From Rhodoligotrophos sp. CJ14 (GTDB lineage Bacteria; Pseudomonadota; Alphaproteobacteria; Rhizobiales; Im1), in assembly GCF_038811545.1 (NCBI RefSeq), contig NZ_CP133319.1, positions 2,695,516-2,759,515 on the forward strand: 64,000 bases of DNA, in the 5' to 3' direction. The position numbers and the translations under genes are program-made. Below are positions 1 to 8,669 of this stretch, one piece after another (the first letter of the stretch is position 1; each line of letters opens with the position of its first letter). The notes under the pieces are model-generated. The model worked only from the letters and a program-made list of their open reading frames with translations. It did not search any database and was not told where the DNA came from.

Positions 1-1026
1 CTCCAGACCCGCAACGCCGGACCTCGGAACGAGGAGCTCTATTCCACCACCAATAGGCCTACTGCGGATGGGCTTGCCGGTCTCCCGCGCGACTATACCG
101 GCCCACGGCTTGGACCGCCGCTGCCGGGCGACCTAGGCCGACCTATCCTGAACGCCCAGGATCGCGGACAACCCGTCGTGCCGCCAACCGTCCAGCCGAC
201 CGTGGACCCGGCGGAGCAGCGTCGTCTCGCCGAGCAGGAGGCCGCGCGAACGAGCCGTGTCTTCTTCCAGACCGAGGCGCGGACGCTTGCGGCTTCACCT
301 GCACCCGGCGCCGCTCTCGCCAACGCGAACCTGACCGGCCTTGGGATTCCCGGGCAATTCAACACGCCCACCGCTCAAGAGCGCGCGCAGGATCGGCAAC
401 TCGCCTTCCTCAATGCCGCCGCTGATCGCCGCACTGTCGCCCAGGATCGCGTCATGCCGCCAGCGTCACCCTACGTTCTGCAAGCCGGCGCCGTTATTCC
501 GGCCGCGCTAATCACCGGCATTCGCTCCGATCTACCCGGACAGATCACCGCACAGGTGACCGAGAACATCTACGACAGCCCGACCGGCCGCCTGCTCCTC
601 GTGCCCCAAGGCACCCGCATCATCGGCCAGTATGACAGCGCTGTGCAGTTCGGCCAGCGCCGGGTGCTGCTCGTGTGGAATCGCCTGATCTTCCCCAACG
701 GCCGCTCGATCGTCCTCGAGCGCCAGCCGGGGGCGGACGCGGCAGGATATGCGGGCCTCGAGGATGGCGTCGACTATCACTGGTGGGACCTCGCCAAGGC
801 AGCCGGCCTCTCCACGCTACTCAGCGTAGGCGCCGAACTGGCAATTAACGATGACGATCGCCTGCTCCGCGCCATCCGCAATGGCGGCCAGGACACGATC
901 AATGATGCGGGTCAAGAAATCATCCGCAGGCAGTTGAACGTCGCGCCGACGCTGACCATCCGGCCCGGCTTCCCGGTCCGCGTGATCGTCACCCGCGACC
1001 TCGTGCTCGAACCATATCGAGGATAG
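1..1026 (+). CDS. trbI: TrbI/VirB10-family conjugal transfer protein (5' truncated by window)
   Basis: The reading frame is open from the first base, so the true start lies upstream. About 341 residues are visible. The first 100 are Pro/Gln/Arg-rich and low in complexity, as in the periplasmic linker of TrbI. A VirB10-type beta-barrel domain follows, including LQAGAVIPAALITGI, the PQGTRIIGQYDS segment and a C-terminal PVRVIVTRDLVLEPY. In type IV secretion the family bridges the inner and outer membranes and energises the channel. The missing N-terminus would carry the membrane anchor. The DUF2274 gene two bases downstream matches the common trbI-DUF2274 order in alphaproteobacterial integrative conjugative elements, so this is probably the end of a trb operon. 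Confidence 0.9.
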   Translation, partial: LQTRNAGPRNEELYSTTNRPTADGLAGLPRDYTGPRLGPPLPGDLGRPILNAQDRGQPVVPPTVQPTVDPAEQRRLAEQEAARTSRVFFQTEARTLAASPAPGAALANANLTGLGIPGQFNTPTAQERAQDRQLAFLNAAADRRTVAQDRVMPPASPYVLQAGAVIPAALITGIRSDLPGQITAQVTENIYDSPTGRLLLVPQGTRIIGQYDSAVQFGQRRVLLVWNRLIFPNGRSIVLERQPGADAAGYAGLEDGVDYHWWDLAKAAGLSTLLSVGAELAINDDDRLLRAIRNGGQDTINDAGQEIIRRQLNVAPTLTIRPGFPVRVIVTRDLVLEPYRG

Positions 1027-1028
1027 CG

Positions 1029-1253
1029 ATGACAAAACTTAAGCTGGCCGCTCTCGAAGATGATAAGCCTGTCAGGGTATCCTTCGATCTTCCGGCAGAA
1101 GTGCACCGCGAGCTCATCGCATATGCCGACGTCCTGGGGCGAGAGACCGGCAAGCCGATTTCCGATCCCGTGAAACTTCTTCCTCACATGATCCGGCGTT
1201 TCATCGCAACAGATCGGGGGTTTGCAAAGGCACGCCGGCTAGGCAGGTCTTGA
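1029..1253 (+). CDS. DUF2274 domain-containing protein
   Basis: A 74-residue protein that begins two bases after the trbI stop, so it is almost certainly cotranscribed and translationally coupled. The sequence is charged: the N-terminal MTKLKLAALEDDKPVRVSFD is followed by a helix (LPAEVHRELIAYADVLG) and a basic C-terminus (KARRLGRS). This is the typical DUF2274 pattern. The family has no assigned biochemical role. It is known mainly from its place behind trbI in integrative conjugative elements and plasmids. The short strand-helix layout resembles ribbon-helix-helix-like proteins, but that reading is speculative. Conserved context makes it a reliable marker of the conjugation module rather than a gene of known function. 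Confidence 0.85.
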   Translation: MTKLKLAALEDDKPVRVSFDLPAEVHRELIAYADVLGRETGKPISDPVKLLPHMIRRFIATDRGFAKARRLGRS

Positions 1254-1326
1254 CCGCCAATGGGAATGTCTGCGACTTCACCATGCGGGCAACTACCGAT
1301 CATTCAGCTTCAGTGCGTCCTTGCCT

Positions 1327-1500
1327 TTACATGCGGGCAGGCGTCTGGTCCGCCTTCATTGATTTCGCGAGACTAACAAATCGCCGCAGGACGGGATTGT
1401 CGTTGCCAGGGAGCCATACTCCCGCGGTCGGAAGTATGTCCTCTTCGCCGATAACGGGTTTAAAAAACGGGGCGACGCTGGTACAGCGCGTCGGTGCCTG
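1327..1500 (-). pseudogene. C-terminal remnant of a LysR-family regulator
   Basis: On the minus strand a frame reads VAPFFKPVIGEEDILPTAGV, then a WLPGNDNPVLRRFVSL stretch, and ends in a stop at 1327-1329. It matches the last 45 or so residues of the intact LysR protein at 4881-5792 (LRFTPIGGSEDLLPTVGVWL, then PGNDNPALRRFVSLARAM), with many substitutions. Upstream of the fragment the homology stops abruptly and no helix-turn-helix part is present. It is therefore a decayed end of a paralogous regulator, left at the edge of the conjugation module. Confidence 0.8.
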
Positions 1501-1549
1501 ATCGCGAGACCTGCAAGAGACAGTTCGCTATTGGATTGGCGGCACTCTC

Positions 1550-1587
1550 AATCATTCCCGTCCAGCCTTCGCCGCGAAGGAATGATT
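1550..1587. repeat. Nested inverted repeat (possible transcription terminator)
   Basis: AATCATTCC at 1550-1558 and GGAATGATT at 1579-1587 form a perfect 9-bp inverted repeat. An inner CCTTC-GCCGC-GAAGG hairpin lies at 1566-1580. It sits 55 bp past the stop of the minus-strand LysR gene. No T-run follows on either strand, so a terminator role is only a guess. Confidence 0.35.
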
Positions 1588-1641
1588 CGAGGAAAATTGC
1601 GCCTGGTGAGGATAACGGCAGCGGGTGGTTTTTGCCTGAGT

Positions 1642-2520
1642 CTACGAGTATTCCGAAGCCGCGAAACGCGCCACCAGGAAATCCATGAACGCCTGCACCT
1701 TACGGCTGACGAGCCGGCGCGACGTATGCAAGGCCCAGATCTCCACCTCTCGCTTTGGTACTGCGCCCCAAGACGCCAGCCGTCCAGCTGCCACCTCATC
1801 GGCCGCCAGGGTGTTGGGCAACAGGGCTACGCCGACCCCCGCCAAGACCGCGTCCCTCACCACGAGATACGACGGTAGTCGCATCACCGGGTAAGGTTCG
1901 ACAGTGCCTGTCCATCCGTCCCCTTCCAGATGCCAGATAGCATCCTCCCGTTCGGCGGCCACGACCACAGCGGGGAAACGGGTGAGTTCGCGCGCGGGCG
2001 GGCGCGACAAATCGGGCGTCGCGACCAAGACCATATGGTCGCGCATGATACGCCGGCCGAGCAGGTCACCGTCTACGGCGCGGGGGTTGACGCGGATGGC
2101 CACGTCAAAGGATTCCGCCATCAAATCCACGTAGCGATCCTCGGCGACCGCCTCGATACGCACCTCGGGATAGCGGCGGCAGAAGTCCGCCGCGAGCCGG
2201 CCCAGCTGGCTGTGCGAGAACAATATCGGCGCTGAGACGCGCAACACGCCGCGCGGCCGGTCCAGCCCCTCAGCGATCATCCGCCCCGCCTCTTCAACCT
2301 CGTTCAGCAGATCGGCCGTCCGCTGGTACAAGGCCGCGCCGTCCTCGGTCAGGCGAAACCGCTTTCCGTCGCGCTCGATGAGGCGCACCCCCAGAGCATT
2401 TTCTAGTTCCCGTACCCGCCGCGACAAGGTGGCCTTGGGACGACCGGTGCGACGGCTCGCGCGGCTAAACCCGCCATCGGCAGCCACCCGGTTGAAATCT
2501 GCCAGCGCATCCAGGTTCAC
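1642..2520 (-). CDS. LysR-family transcriptional regulator
   Basis: A 292-residue LysR protein with a GTG start. Residues 1-60 form the winged helix-turn-helix (ADFNRVAADGGFSRASRRTG, then PKATLSRRVRELENALGVRL). The rest is the two-lobed LysR substrate-binding domain, beginning near GVLRVSAPILFSHSQLG. The length is normal. It is divergent from the MDR oxidoreductase at 2640, with 119 bp between the starts, and a dyad lies in that interval. LysR proteins usually control the divergent neighbour and themselves. Its relatives (DNA-binding domain plus GVLRVSAP core) are often regulators of quinone- or aldehyde-responsive oxidoreductases. The inducer cannot be read from the sequence. Confidence 0.9.
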   Translation of the reverse strand: MNLDALADFNRVAADGGFSRASRRTGRPKATLSRRVRELENALGVRLIERDGKRFRLTEDGAALYQRTADLLNEVEEAGRMIAEGLDRPRGVLRVSAPILFSHSQLGRLAADFCRRYPEVRIEAVAEDRYVDLMAESFDVAIRVNPRAVDGDLLGRRIMRDHMVLVATPDLSRPPARELTRFPAVVVAAEREDAIWHLEGDGWTGTVEPYPVMRLPSYLVVRDAVLAGVGVALLPNTLAADEVAAGRLASWGAVPKREVEIWALHTSRRLVSRKVQAFMDFLVARFAASEYS

Positions 2521-2537
2521 GAGGTCGTTCCAAGTTC

Positions 2538-2552
2538 GGGACGAAGTGTCCC
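2538..2552. promoter_or_regulatory. Dyad in the divergent LysR/MDR promoter region
   Basis: GGGAC-GAAGT-GTCCC is a perfect 5-bp inverted repeat in the 119-bp interval between the LysR start (2520) and the oxidoreductase start (2640). Its position fits a LysR operator. Assignment is from position and symmetry only. Confidence 0.45.
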
Positions 2553-2639
2553 AAATCTAGCACTTTTGGCTCCAGTTGGGAACGCTTACCTGACCAAAAT
2601 CGGGCGGCGCGCTCGCCCCTGTGAAAACAGGAGTCCGTT

Positions 2640-3569
2640 GTGCAAACCAATCGCGCATTCCGCTTGCATGCTTATGGTGGTCCAGAAGGAACGCGGGTGG
2701 ATGTCATCCCCAAACCGACGGCAGGAGCGCACCAAGTGCTGACCCAAGTGAAGGCCGCGGGTGTGAACGGAATAGACTTCAAGGTTCGGCAGGGCTTTGT
2801 CCGCGACGCTTTCCCCTTGTCACTGCCCGTAATCCTGGGGAGTGAAATGGCCGGCACCGTCGTGGAGGTCGGTCCGGAAGTCGAAGGTTTTGAGCCCGGT
2901 GATCGCGTAATGGGCTGGCTCGCCGGATTCGGCGCCTTTGCCGACTATGTGGCTGTCGATGCAGTCAAGCTTGCGCGCACGCCTGACGGGCTAAGGGATG
3001 TTCAGGCCGGCGCAATTCCACTGGCAGCGCTGGCGGCGTGGCACCTGATTCACACCGTGGGCGATGTACGTGCGGGCCAGACCGTGCTGATCCACGGAGC
3101 TTCGGGCAATGTGGGAACCTTCGCGGTTCAGTTCGCCAAAGCCGCAGGGGCCAGAGTTCTAGCGGTGACGGCTAACACCGGCATTGCCGCGGTCGCAGCG
3201 CTCGGGGCCGATCGAGTGATCGACCGTCAAAAAGAACGGTTCGAGGAGGTCGCGAGGGGCGTCGACTTGGCCGTCGACGTCGTTGGCGGCGAGGTGCTTC
3301 ATCGCACGTGGGCAGTCATGGCGCCCGGTGGCCTGGTCCTCTCCACAGTCACTCCCGAGGTTGCAAACGCGCCCGACGGCCTACGAGGACAATTCTCCAT
3401 GACCCAGCTCGATACTCCCCATCTCCAGGCTGTGGCCGATCAAGTGGCGGCAGGCACGCTGAAGTTTTCCGTGGGCGAGGTCGTGAGTCTGGCCGAGCTG
3501 GCTCACGCCATAGACCGCAACTGGAACGGCCGCGCGCAGGGCAAGATGGTGGTGGACTTCAACCGTTGA
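2640..3569 (+). CDS. MDR-family NADP-dependent quinone oxidoreductase / zinc-type alcohol dehydrogenase-like protein
   Basis: A 309-residue medium-chain reductase/dehydrogenase. The start is GTG at 2640 with an AGGAG site six bases upstream. Residues 1-120 are the GroES-like domain (QVLTQVKAAGVNGIDFKVRQ, then LGSEMAGTVVEVGPEVEGF). A Rossmann domain follows, with the nucleotide motif HGASGNVGTFAVQFAKAAGA. Catalytic zinc cysteines of true alcohol dehydrogenases are absent, which places it with quinone oxidoreductases that reduce quinones or enones with NADPH. It is transcribed divergently from the LysR gene and probably controlled by it. The likely role is detoxification of electrophiles. The substrate is unknown. 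Confidence 0.87.
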   Translation: MQTNRAFRLHAYGGPEGTRVDVIPKPTAGAHQVLTQVKAAGVNGIDFKVRQGFVRDAFPLSLPVILGSEMAGTVVEVGPEVEGFEPGDRVMGWLAGFGAFADYVAVDAVKLARTPDGLRDVQAGAIPLAALAAWHLIHTVGDVRAGQTVLIHGASGNVGTFAVQFAKAAGARVLAVTANTGIAAVAALGADRVIDRQKERFEEVARGVDLAVDVVGGEVLHRTWAVMAPGGLVLSTVTPEVANAPDGLRGQFSMTQLDTPHLQAVADQVAAGTLKFSVGEVVSLAELAHAIDRNWNGRAQGKMVVDFNR

Positions 3570-3803
3570 CCCGCCGGTTGCAGCGGCTCACGGCGTGCCT
3601 CGTCTCTCTCCGCCTGCGCACCGGCAGCTTCAGCTTTCATTGAATCGGCGGACAGCGTCTGCGCTGCCATCGCATCCGCCTCCCGCTGATCCTATGGGCG
3701 GAGATGTGCGGAGGACTGCCGCATCGCTTTGTCATTCTGCCAATCGCCACCAGCCTTAGGCTTCGATCTGTCACGCGCGAAAAAACAAAAGGGATCTTTT
3801 TCT

Positions 3804-4613
3804 ATGCCCGATCTTCATGCTGGATTTAGTGACCCGCAACGCGTGGATGTCTCTGCGCTCGTGGATTTTCTCAAACGCGTCGACAGCTATTCCCCGGTTC
3901 AGGCCATCCACGAAGCGATGCGAAGGATGCTCGAGCTCCGGCCGGGAATGCGGATATTAGACGCGGGCTGTGGCATCGGCCTGGAGGCGGCGCGGCTCGC
4001 CCGCATCCATCCGGAGGTCGAGTTCGTCGGCCTGGACCAGAACGACGAACTGCTGGCGATCGCGCGGCGCGTGCAGCTTCCGAACCTTTCGTGGGTCCAT
4101 GGGGGCCTCGAGAGCGCCGACCTGCCGGAGGCCGGGTTCGACGTGATCCGCACTGCGCGAGTACTGATGTATCTGCGCGACCCGCTCTTCGGACAGGTGT
4201 TAGACAGGTTTGTTCGGCTACTGCGGCCAGGGGGTCGGCTGGTGACGTTCGAGCTCGATTACGGCGCGATAATCCTCCCCAAGGGTCGGCACGACGACCA
4301 CGTGGTGCACGGGCTGACCGCCAGAATGGAGCGCGCAATGCCGCAGCCTTGGTGCGGGCGCAGGCTTCCCGATGAGCTTGTGACGCGTGGAATGACCGAC
4401 GTCACGGCTGACCCATTCGCGGTTTCCGTGGACGCTCCAGTCTGGATCCGCATTGTCCATGACACATTGCGCGAAGCGCTGCGGCAGGAGGCAAACGAGC
4501 CTCCTGAACTCGTGGCTTGGCTCGACGACTATTTCGCCCGCGTGGACGAGGCGCCTCTGCTGGCGGTGATCACCGGCATACTCACCGCCGCCCGCGTCCC
4601 CCGATCCCGATAG
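3804..4613 (+). CDS. SAM-dependent methyltransferase (class I, Methyltransf_11-like)
   Basis: A 269-residue protein. I chose ATG 3804 because AAAAGGGA lies about ten bases upstream; an in-frame start at 3729 would add an unconserved leader. Motif I is ILDAGCGIGLEAARLA (about residues 52-67), the acidic end of strand 2 is FVGLDQN, and the post-motif LLRPGGRLVTFELD is typical of class I methyltransferases. The C-terminal third is helical and may form the acceptor lid. It stands alone between the MDR gene and an SDR fragment, with no partner that points to a substrate. Small-molecule methylation is likely; nothing suggests a nucleic-acid substrate. Confidence 0.85.
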   Translation: MPDLHAGFSDPQRVDVSALVDFLKRVDSYSPVQAIHEAMRRMLELRPGMRILDAGCGIGLEAARLARIHPEVEFVGLDQNDELLAIARRVQLPNLSWVHGGLESADLPEAGFDVIRTARVLMYLRDPLFGQVLDRFVRLLRPGGRLVTFELDYGAIILPKGRHDDHVVHGLTARMERAMPQPWCGRRLPDELVTRGMTDVTADPFAVSVDAPVWIRIVHDTLREALRQEANEPPELVAWLDDYFARVDEAPLLAVITGILTAARVPRSR

Positions 4614-4651
4614 AGGCGAGGTGATGCATCGGCAGAAAATGGCATCACTTT

Positions 4652-4806
4652 GTCATGGCACGAACGCGGCGTGAGAAGTGGTCGAGACGATCGGCAAAGC
4701 TGCCGGCAGAGCCCACGTGATACAGGCCGACGTGTCGAAGCCGTTGAGATCGCCCGACTGTTCGAAGAAGCCGAGGCCCCTTCGGCGGGTTGGACATTGT
4801 CGTTGC
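4652..4806 (+). pseudogene. Remnant of a short-chain dehydrogenase/reductase
   Basis: Three reading frames in turn spell a typical SDR segment. The first reads CHGTNAA, a stop, then EVVETIGKAAGRAH and VIQADVSKP. The next frame gives VEIARLFEEAEAP. The third gives FGGLDIVVARA. This corresponds to roughly residues 35-90 of an SDR, through the strand before the NAG motif. One in-frame stop and two frameshifts mean it cannot be expressed. The N-terminal Rossmann glycine motif and the catalytic YxxxK part are both missing. Confidence 0.75.
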
Positions 4807-4880
4807 GCGAGCCTACCGGAACCCAACGCCTGACTAGCCAAAAAGAGGTGGGAAGTCGGATCGACGTATATCGTTCGAAC

Positions 4881-5792
4881 TTAGGAAGAATGTGCCCGCG
4901 CACCTCTCATGGCGCGAGCTAGACTTACGAAGCGTCTGAGCGCCGGATTATCGTTCCCTGGCAGCCATACGCCAACCGTGGGGAGGAGATCTTCACTGCC
5001 TCCAATCGGTGTAAATCGGAGGCCAGGAAAAGGCGTCGCGATGGCGGAATCGCTAGTCAGCGTGACACCAAACCCCATTGCCACCAAGTGAAACAAGCTC
5101 TCTCGACAAACTGAAAGTCGTCTCACCTGAGGCTGAGTTCCCAGCGTTGCGAGCCGCCGAATGAGGTAGTCATGGATCTCGGGACCAGGCTCTTCGCGGC
5201 TAACGATGAAGCGCTCCTCCTGAAGATCCGACCAATCGATGCTGTGACGCGACGCAAGCCGATGGCCTTCCGGCAGAGCACAGTAGACGTATTCATGCCA
5301 AAGCAGTTCCACATCACAATCCGATAGCTCTGGGACACCAGTAAAGAACGCTATGTCCAGACTTCGATCGCGTACTTGCCGAATCTGATCGCGCGAGCCT
5401 CCGTATGCGACATCAACGGTGACGCTTGGATGGACGCTTACGAACTCAACTAGCAGATCGCGAAGAAAGCCTGTCGCAAGGGAGCAGAGAAACCCGACCC
5501 GCAGAAATCCGCTTGAGCCGCTCCCCGCGCTTCGTGCAAACTTCACAGCATAGTCAAGGTCGCGTAAGGCAGCTTTGGCTTGTAGAATGAATTGCACGCC
5601 GGCCGCAGTTGGCCGAACCCCGGCGCGATCGCGCTCGAATAAAGAAACTCCAAGTTCGTCCTCAAGCGCACGGATTCTTCGACTAACAACCGACTGATCC
5701 GTACCAATGATGTTCGCAGCACGTCGAAAGCTTCGCTGCTCCAGAGCCACGATCGAATGCAAGATCGCGTGGAGGCTGATCCTCAGGTGCAT
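4881..5792 (-). CDS. LysR-family transcriptional regulator
   Basis: About 303 residues if it starts at 5792 (MHLRISLHAILHSIVALEQR). An in-frame start at 5906 would add 38 residues not expected for the family. The helix-turn-helix covers SFRRAANIIGTDQSVVSRRI, and the linker helix follows. The effector domain begins at GFLRVGFLCSLATGFLRDLL. The C-terminal WLPGNDNPALRRFVSL is unusual and recurs in the fragment at 1327-1500, so two related regulators once lay within 4 kb. It follows the serine hydrolase gene on the same strand after a 190-bp gap and may regulate it. Effector unknown. Confidence 0.86.
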   Translation of the reverse strand: MHLRISLHAILHSIVALEQRSFRRAANIIGTDQSVVSRRIRALEDELGVSLFERDRAGVRPTAAGVQFILQAKAALRDLDYAVKFARSAGSGSSGFLRVGFLCSLATGFLRDLLVEFVSVHPSVTVDVAYGGSRDQIRQVRDRSLDIAFFTGVPELSDCDVELLWHEYVYCALPEGHRLASRHSIDWSDLQEERFIVSREEPGPEIHDYLIRRLATLGTQPQVRRLSVCRESLFHLVAMGFGVTLTSDSAIATPFPGLRFTPIGGSEDLLPTVGVWLPGNDNPALRRFVSLARAMRGARAHSS

Positions 5793-5982
5793 CACCGAGG
5801 CAAGGAAACCCTGGCCGAGTGCGGCAATCGCATCGTCCTTTCCTGCTCGCAGCTTGCCGCCCACATCAAGATCCTTCCGCTCCATCCGGAAGATCTCTGC
5901 CATCACCGATGGTTAAGCACAAAATCCCCAGAATCTGCGGATTGCTACGCAGATCCTGCTGATTGCCCGATAAGAGCTCACG

Positions 5983-7125
5983 TTAGCCGTAGACTGCATC
6001 TCGAATGTCAATCGTGAATTTCCCGGTCATGCCCTCGAACGTGGTGTTGGTGAGTGCGACCACAGAAAGACCATTTGCTCGATCGATGAACCACTTGTGC
6101 CCGTAAGCTCCGCCCCATTGGAGGGTACCCGGGGCTTGCGGAGAGCCAGCCGCGGCTGGGTCCACAAGCACGGCCCAGCCGTAACCGAAGCCCCAGCCAG
6201 GACCCTGCGTTTCAGCTTGGGGGCCTACATGCTCCATAGTCATCGTCTTGATCGTCTCAGCTTTGAGGATCGGTGCACCGCCGGTTCGGATTGCCTCGAG
6301 AAAGCGCAGAACATCGTCCGCGGTCCCAGCCATCCCGGCACCTCCGGAGGGATAGGATTGCGCATCAAGGATGCGCGACGGCGCGAAAGTCGCAGCAAGG
6401 CCGTACAGCGAAACGGCGATGCCGTCAGTCATTCGCACCGGCTCAGGATGGCCATCTGCGTACGGGACGGCCAATCGGGATAGGTCGACGACTGAGAAGC
6501 CCGTGTCTTGCAGCGAAAGCGGGGCGGTGACTTTCTCTCGGACGATCTCCGGTAAACCTCGCCCGTCGATCTTCTCCAGAATGCCCCCAACGATGTCGAT
6601 CCCGAGCGAATAGCGCCAGCTCGAGCCTGGCTTAAAATACAGTGGCGCGACAGCAAGACGGGAAAGGTTCTCATCAAGCGACAAACCCGGCTGATCAAGG
6701 CCGTCAGAGATGTGCAGCTGGTGATAGGGACCGTCCGCCGGCTCAAGGAAGCTGTAGCCAAGACCGGAAGTGTGGGTCAGCAGGTGATGGATTGTAATCG
6801 CGGGCCTCGACCCATCCGGCAGCGCTGGACGGAAGTTCGGAAGCCACTTTGTCACGGGAGCGTCGAGCGTGAGCAGCCCTTCCTCCACAAACCGCATTGC
6901 CGCTGCCGTCACGATCGGTTTTGCAATCGACGCTAGACGGAAGATCATGTCCGGGCGCATCTCTCTCCGCGCTTCGCGATCCGCAAACCCTGCCGCCTTT
7001 CGATAGATGACCTCTCCATGTTGCGCCACAAGGACCACTGCGCCGACTATCCGGTGCTCAGCCAAGGCTTTCTGGAGCGCAGTATCGAGACGGGCCGATG
7101 TGGGGGATACTTGAAGACGAGTCAT
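5983..7125 (-). CDS. Serine hydrolase, beta-lactamase family (EstB/esterase-like)
   Basis: A 380-residue penicillin-binding-protein/beta-lactamase-fold enzyme. The nucleophile motif SxxK is SIAK in FRLASIAKPIV (about residue 67). The second motif appears as YSLG in SWRYSLGIDIVGG, replacing YxN. The third is GGAYGHKWF in place of KTG. This pattern belongs to carboxylesterases such as EstB rather than to true beta-lactamases. HHLLTHTSGLGY is the usual motif of this group. No signal peptide is visible, so the enzyme is probably cytoplasmic. It starts at ATG 7125 with AAAGG upstream. A genuine class C beta-lactamase lies elsewhere in the window (13630-14796), and the two should not be confused. 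Confidence 0.88.
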   Translation of the reverse strand: MTRLQVSPTSARLDTALQKALAEHRIVGAVVLVAQHGEVIYRKAAGFADREARREMRPDMIFRLASIAKPIVTAAAMRFVEEGLLTLDAPVTKWLPNFRPALPDGSRPAITIHHLLTHTSGLGYSFLEPADGPYHQLHISDGLDQPGLSLDENLSRLAVAPLYFKPGSSWRYSLGIDIVGGILEKIDGRGLPEIVREKVTAPLSLQDTGFSVVDLSRLAVPYADGHPEPVRMTDGIAVSLYGLAATFAPSRILDAQSYPSGGAGMAGTADDVLRFLEAIRTGGAPILKAETIKTMTMEHVGPQAETQGPGWGFGYGWAVLVDPAAAGSPQAPGTLQWGGAYGHKWFIDRANGLSVVALTNTTFEGMTGKFTIDIRDAVYG

Positions 7126-7294
7126 GAGCTAAACCTTTTCTATGCGTACTGTAGAAGCCGCCGTGCGGCGGGTTTGGCGTCGTGGACCGCACCGGCACAT
7201 CCGCGGTCTCGGGAAAATGCGCCGACCGGCAATCGTTCTTTGTTGAACGGAACGTGTCAGCAGCAGCTGCTGGCCGGCGCTTTGCAGGGCCGAG

Positions 7295-8155
7295 TTATGA
7301 CTCCGGTATGCGGACCCGCCAGATCGTTCCGTCGCCCCACGTCCCAACTAGCAGCTCATTCGACGGTGTCAGCGCCAGGCCAACAGGCTTGGAGAGACCG
7401 CTGGCAATCACTGTCGAGCGATTGTCACCATGGACCTCGCGAACCACGTCGGCGCCGTAGTCGACCGCAAAGACGCGGCCCGAGGGCGTCGCGACAATTC
7501 CAGCCGCAGGAGTCGCAAAACCATGCCGCGCTGTATGGGTTTCGCCGTTCGGCCTGATTCGTGTGATGCCACCACCGTAGTTCGCGACAACGTAGCTGCC
7601 GTCCGCAGCCTGGGTTACGCCGGCTGGGTTGGGGAGATTGCGTGCCAGCACCGTTCTGCGGCCATCTGCGTCGAGGGCAATGACTTCGCCGTCGCCACGA
7701 TTGGCCACGACCAAGCGGCCCGCCTGATCGAACGTCATCCCGACCGGGGTTGAGAGGCCTGTTGCGAAAACCGCACGGCCTCCTTGTTGATCCAGCCTCA
7801 AGACCTGGTTCTCATTGAAGAGAGCGACATAGACGTGGCCGGCTTGATCCACGGCGACACCGGAGGGGCTCGCCAAGCTGTCGGCGAAGGTGCTGCGTTG
7901 GCCACGCGGATCGATCCTCTCGACGCTGCCGCCCGCCCAATTTGCGATATAGAGGCTTCCGTCAGGCCCATAGGCCATTCCGACTGGCGAGCGGAAGCCG
8001 CGCTGCATTGCCGCTGGTGCCGCATCTCGTGTTGCCGTTCGAGCGTCATCTTGCGCTTCCACAGCTGTCCCGACCCCAGCAAGCACGGCGGACAGAGCAA
8101 GTGCGCAACCGGCGACGCTGCACCTGAAAGACCAATTCCTCTCTCTCTTGCCCAT
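7295..8155 (-). CDS. Secreted NHL/SMP-30-type beta-propeller protein
   Basis: A 286-residue protein starting at ATG 8155 with TAGGAGGAC upstream. The N-terminus is a signal peptide (basic RERNWSF, a hydrophobic CALALSAVLAGVGTA core, cleavage near VEAQ). The mature part consists of six or so repeats of the type SPVGMAYGPDGSLYIANWAG or TPVGMTFDQAGRLVVANRGD, which is the NHL/SMP-30 beta-propeller pattern. Such periplasmic propellers include lactonases and sugar-binding or vir-type proteins; no catalytic metal site can be claimed. It lies 12 bp past the CMD gene stop and is probably cotranscribed with it. Confidence 0.82.
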   Translation of the reverse strand: MGKRERNWSFRCSVAGCALALSAVLAGVGTAVEAQDDARTATRDAAPAAMQRGFRSPVGMAYGPDGSLYIANWAGGSVERIDPRGQRSTFADSLASPSGVAVDQAGHVYVALFNENQVLRLDQQGGRAVFATGLSTPVGMTFDQAGRLVVANRGDGEVIALDADGRRTVLARNLPNPAGVTQAADGSYVVANYGGGITRIRPNGETHTARHGFATPAAGIVATPSGRVFAVDYGADVVREVHGDNRSTVIASGLSKPVGLALTPSNELLVGTWGDGTIWRVRIPES

Positions 8156-8167
8156 CAAAATGTCCTC

Positions 8168-8563
8168 CTACGCGGCCCCTGCCTTCGACGTCGCCTCAGC
8201 AAAGACTTCCTTTGCCGCAAACAATCCGTTCAGAGCCGCGGGGAATCCGGCATAGACAGCCATTTGCATCAGGATCTCGACGATCTCGGAGCGCGTCACG
8301 CCGACATTGAGGCCAGCTTGAATGTGAACCTTAAGTTGAGGCAATGCGTTGCCGAGGGCCGCAAGTGCGGCAATCGTGGCGATCTCTCGGTCGCGCAAAG
8401 AAAGTCCGTTCCGCTCGTAGATGTCGCCGAACGGAAACTCCACGAGATATCGGGCGAAGTCTGGGGCGATATCGGCCAGGCTTTCGACAACGCGCCTTCC
8501 GCCGTCGCCGTCGATGGCAGAAAGATTGCGCATGCCTCGCTCAAATCGAATGTTGTCACTCAT
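8168..8563 (-). CDS. Carboxymuconolactone decarboxylase (CMD)-family protein
   Basis: 131 residues from ATG 8563, preceded by GGAGGTGCTC. The sequence follows the CMD core: FPFGDIYERNGLSLRDREIA, then LAALGNALPQLKVHIQAGLN and RSEIVEILMQMAVYAGFPAA. There is no CxxC, so it is not an AhpD-type peroxidase but resembles gamma-carboxymuconolactone decarboxylase-like proteins, which act on lactones. It is first in a two-gene unit with the beta-propeller gene. It is divergent from the LysR gene that starts at 8670, which probably regulates it. The combination of a CMD protein with a secreted propeller of lactonase type fits a small lactone-handling unit, but this is inference. Confidence 0.87.
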   Translation of the reverse strand: MSDNIRFERGMRNLSAIDGDGGRRVVESLADIAPDFARYLVEFPFGDIYERNGLSLRDREIATIAALAALGNALPQLKVHIQAGLNVGVTRSEIVEILMQMAVYAGFPAALNGLFAAKEVFAEATSKAGAA

Positions 8564-8669
8564 GAGCACCTCCATGTGTAGTTTTCCAGGAGCACGGATG
8601 CTTGCCCCCGCAGATAAGCCATCCCAAGTTCGCTAAGAAGCGGATGAATTGAACGACGATCTTTCAAAA

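Larger units (their letters stand above)
1254..1641. other. Gap between the trb module and the first cargo gene, holding a LysR remnant and a hairpin
   Basis: No intact gene is visible. The stretch holds a LysR C-terminal fragment on the minus strand (1327-1500) and a nested inverted repeat (1550-1587). It looks like the junction between the conserved conjugation genes and inserted cargo. Confidence 0.6.

Noticed and set aside
5983-7125. A second beta-lactamase
   Set aside because: SxxK is present, but YxN is YSLG and KTG is replaced by GGAYG, and there is no signal peptide; this is the esterase-like pattern.
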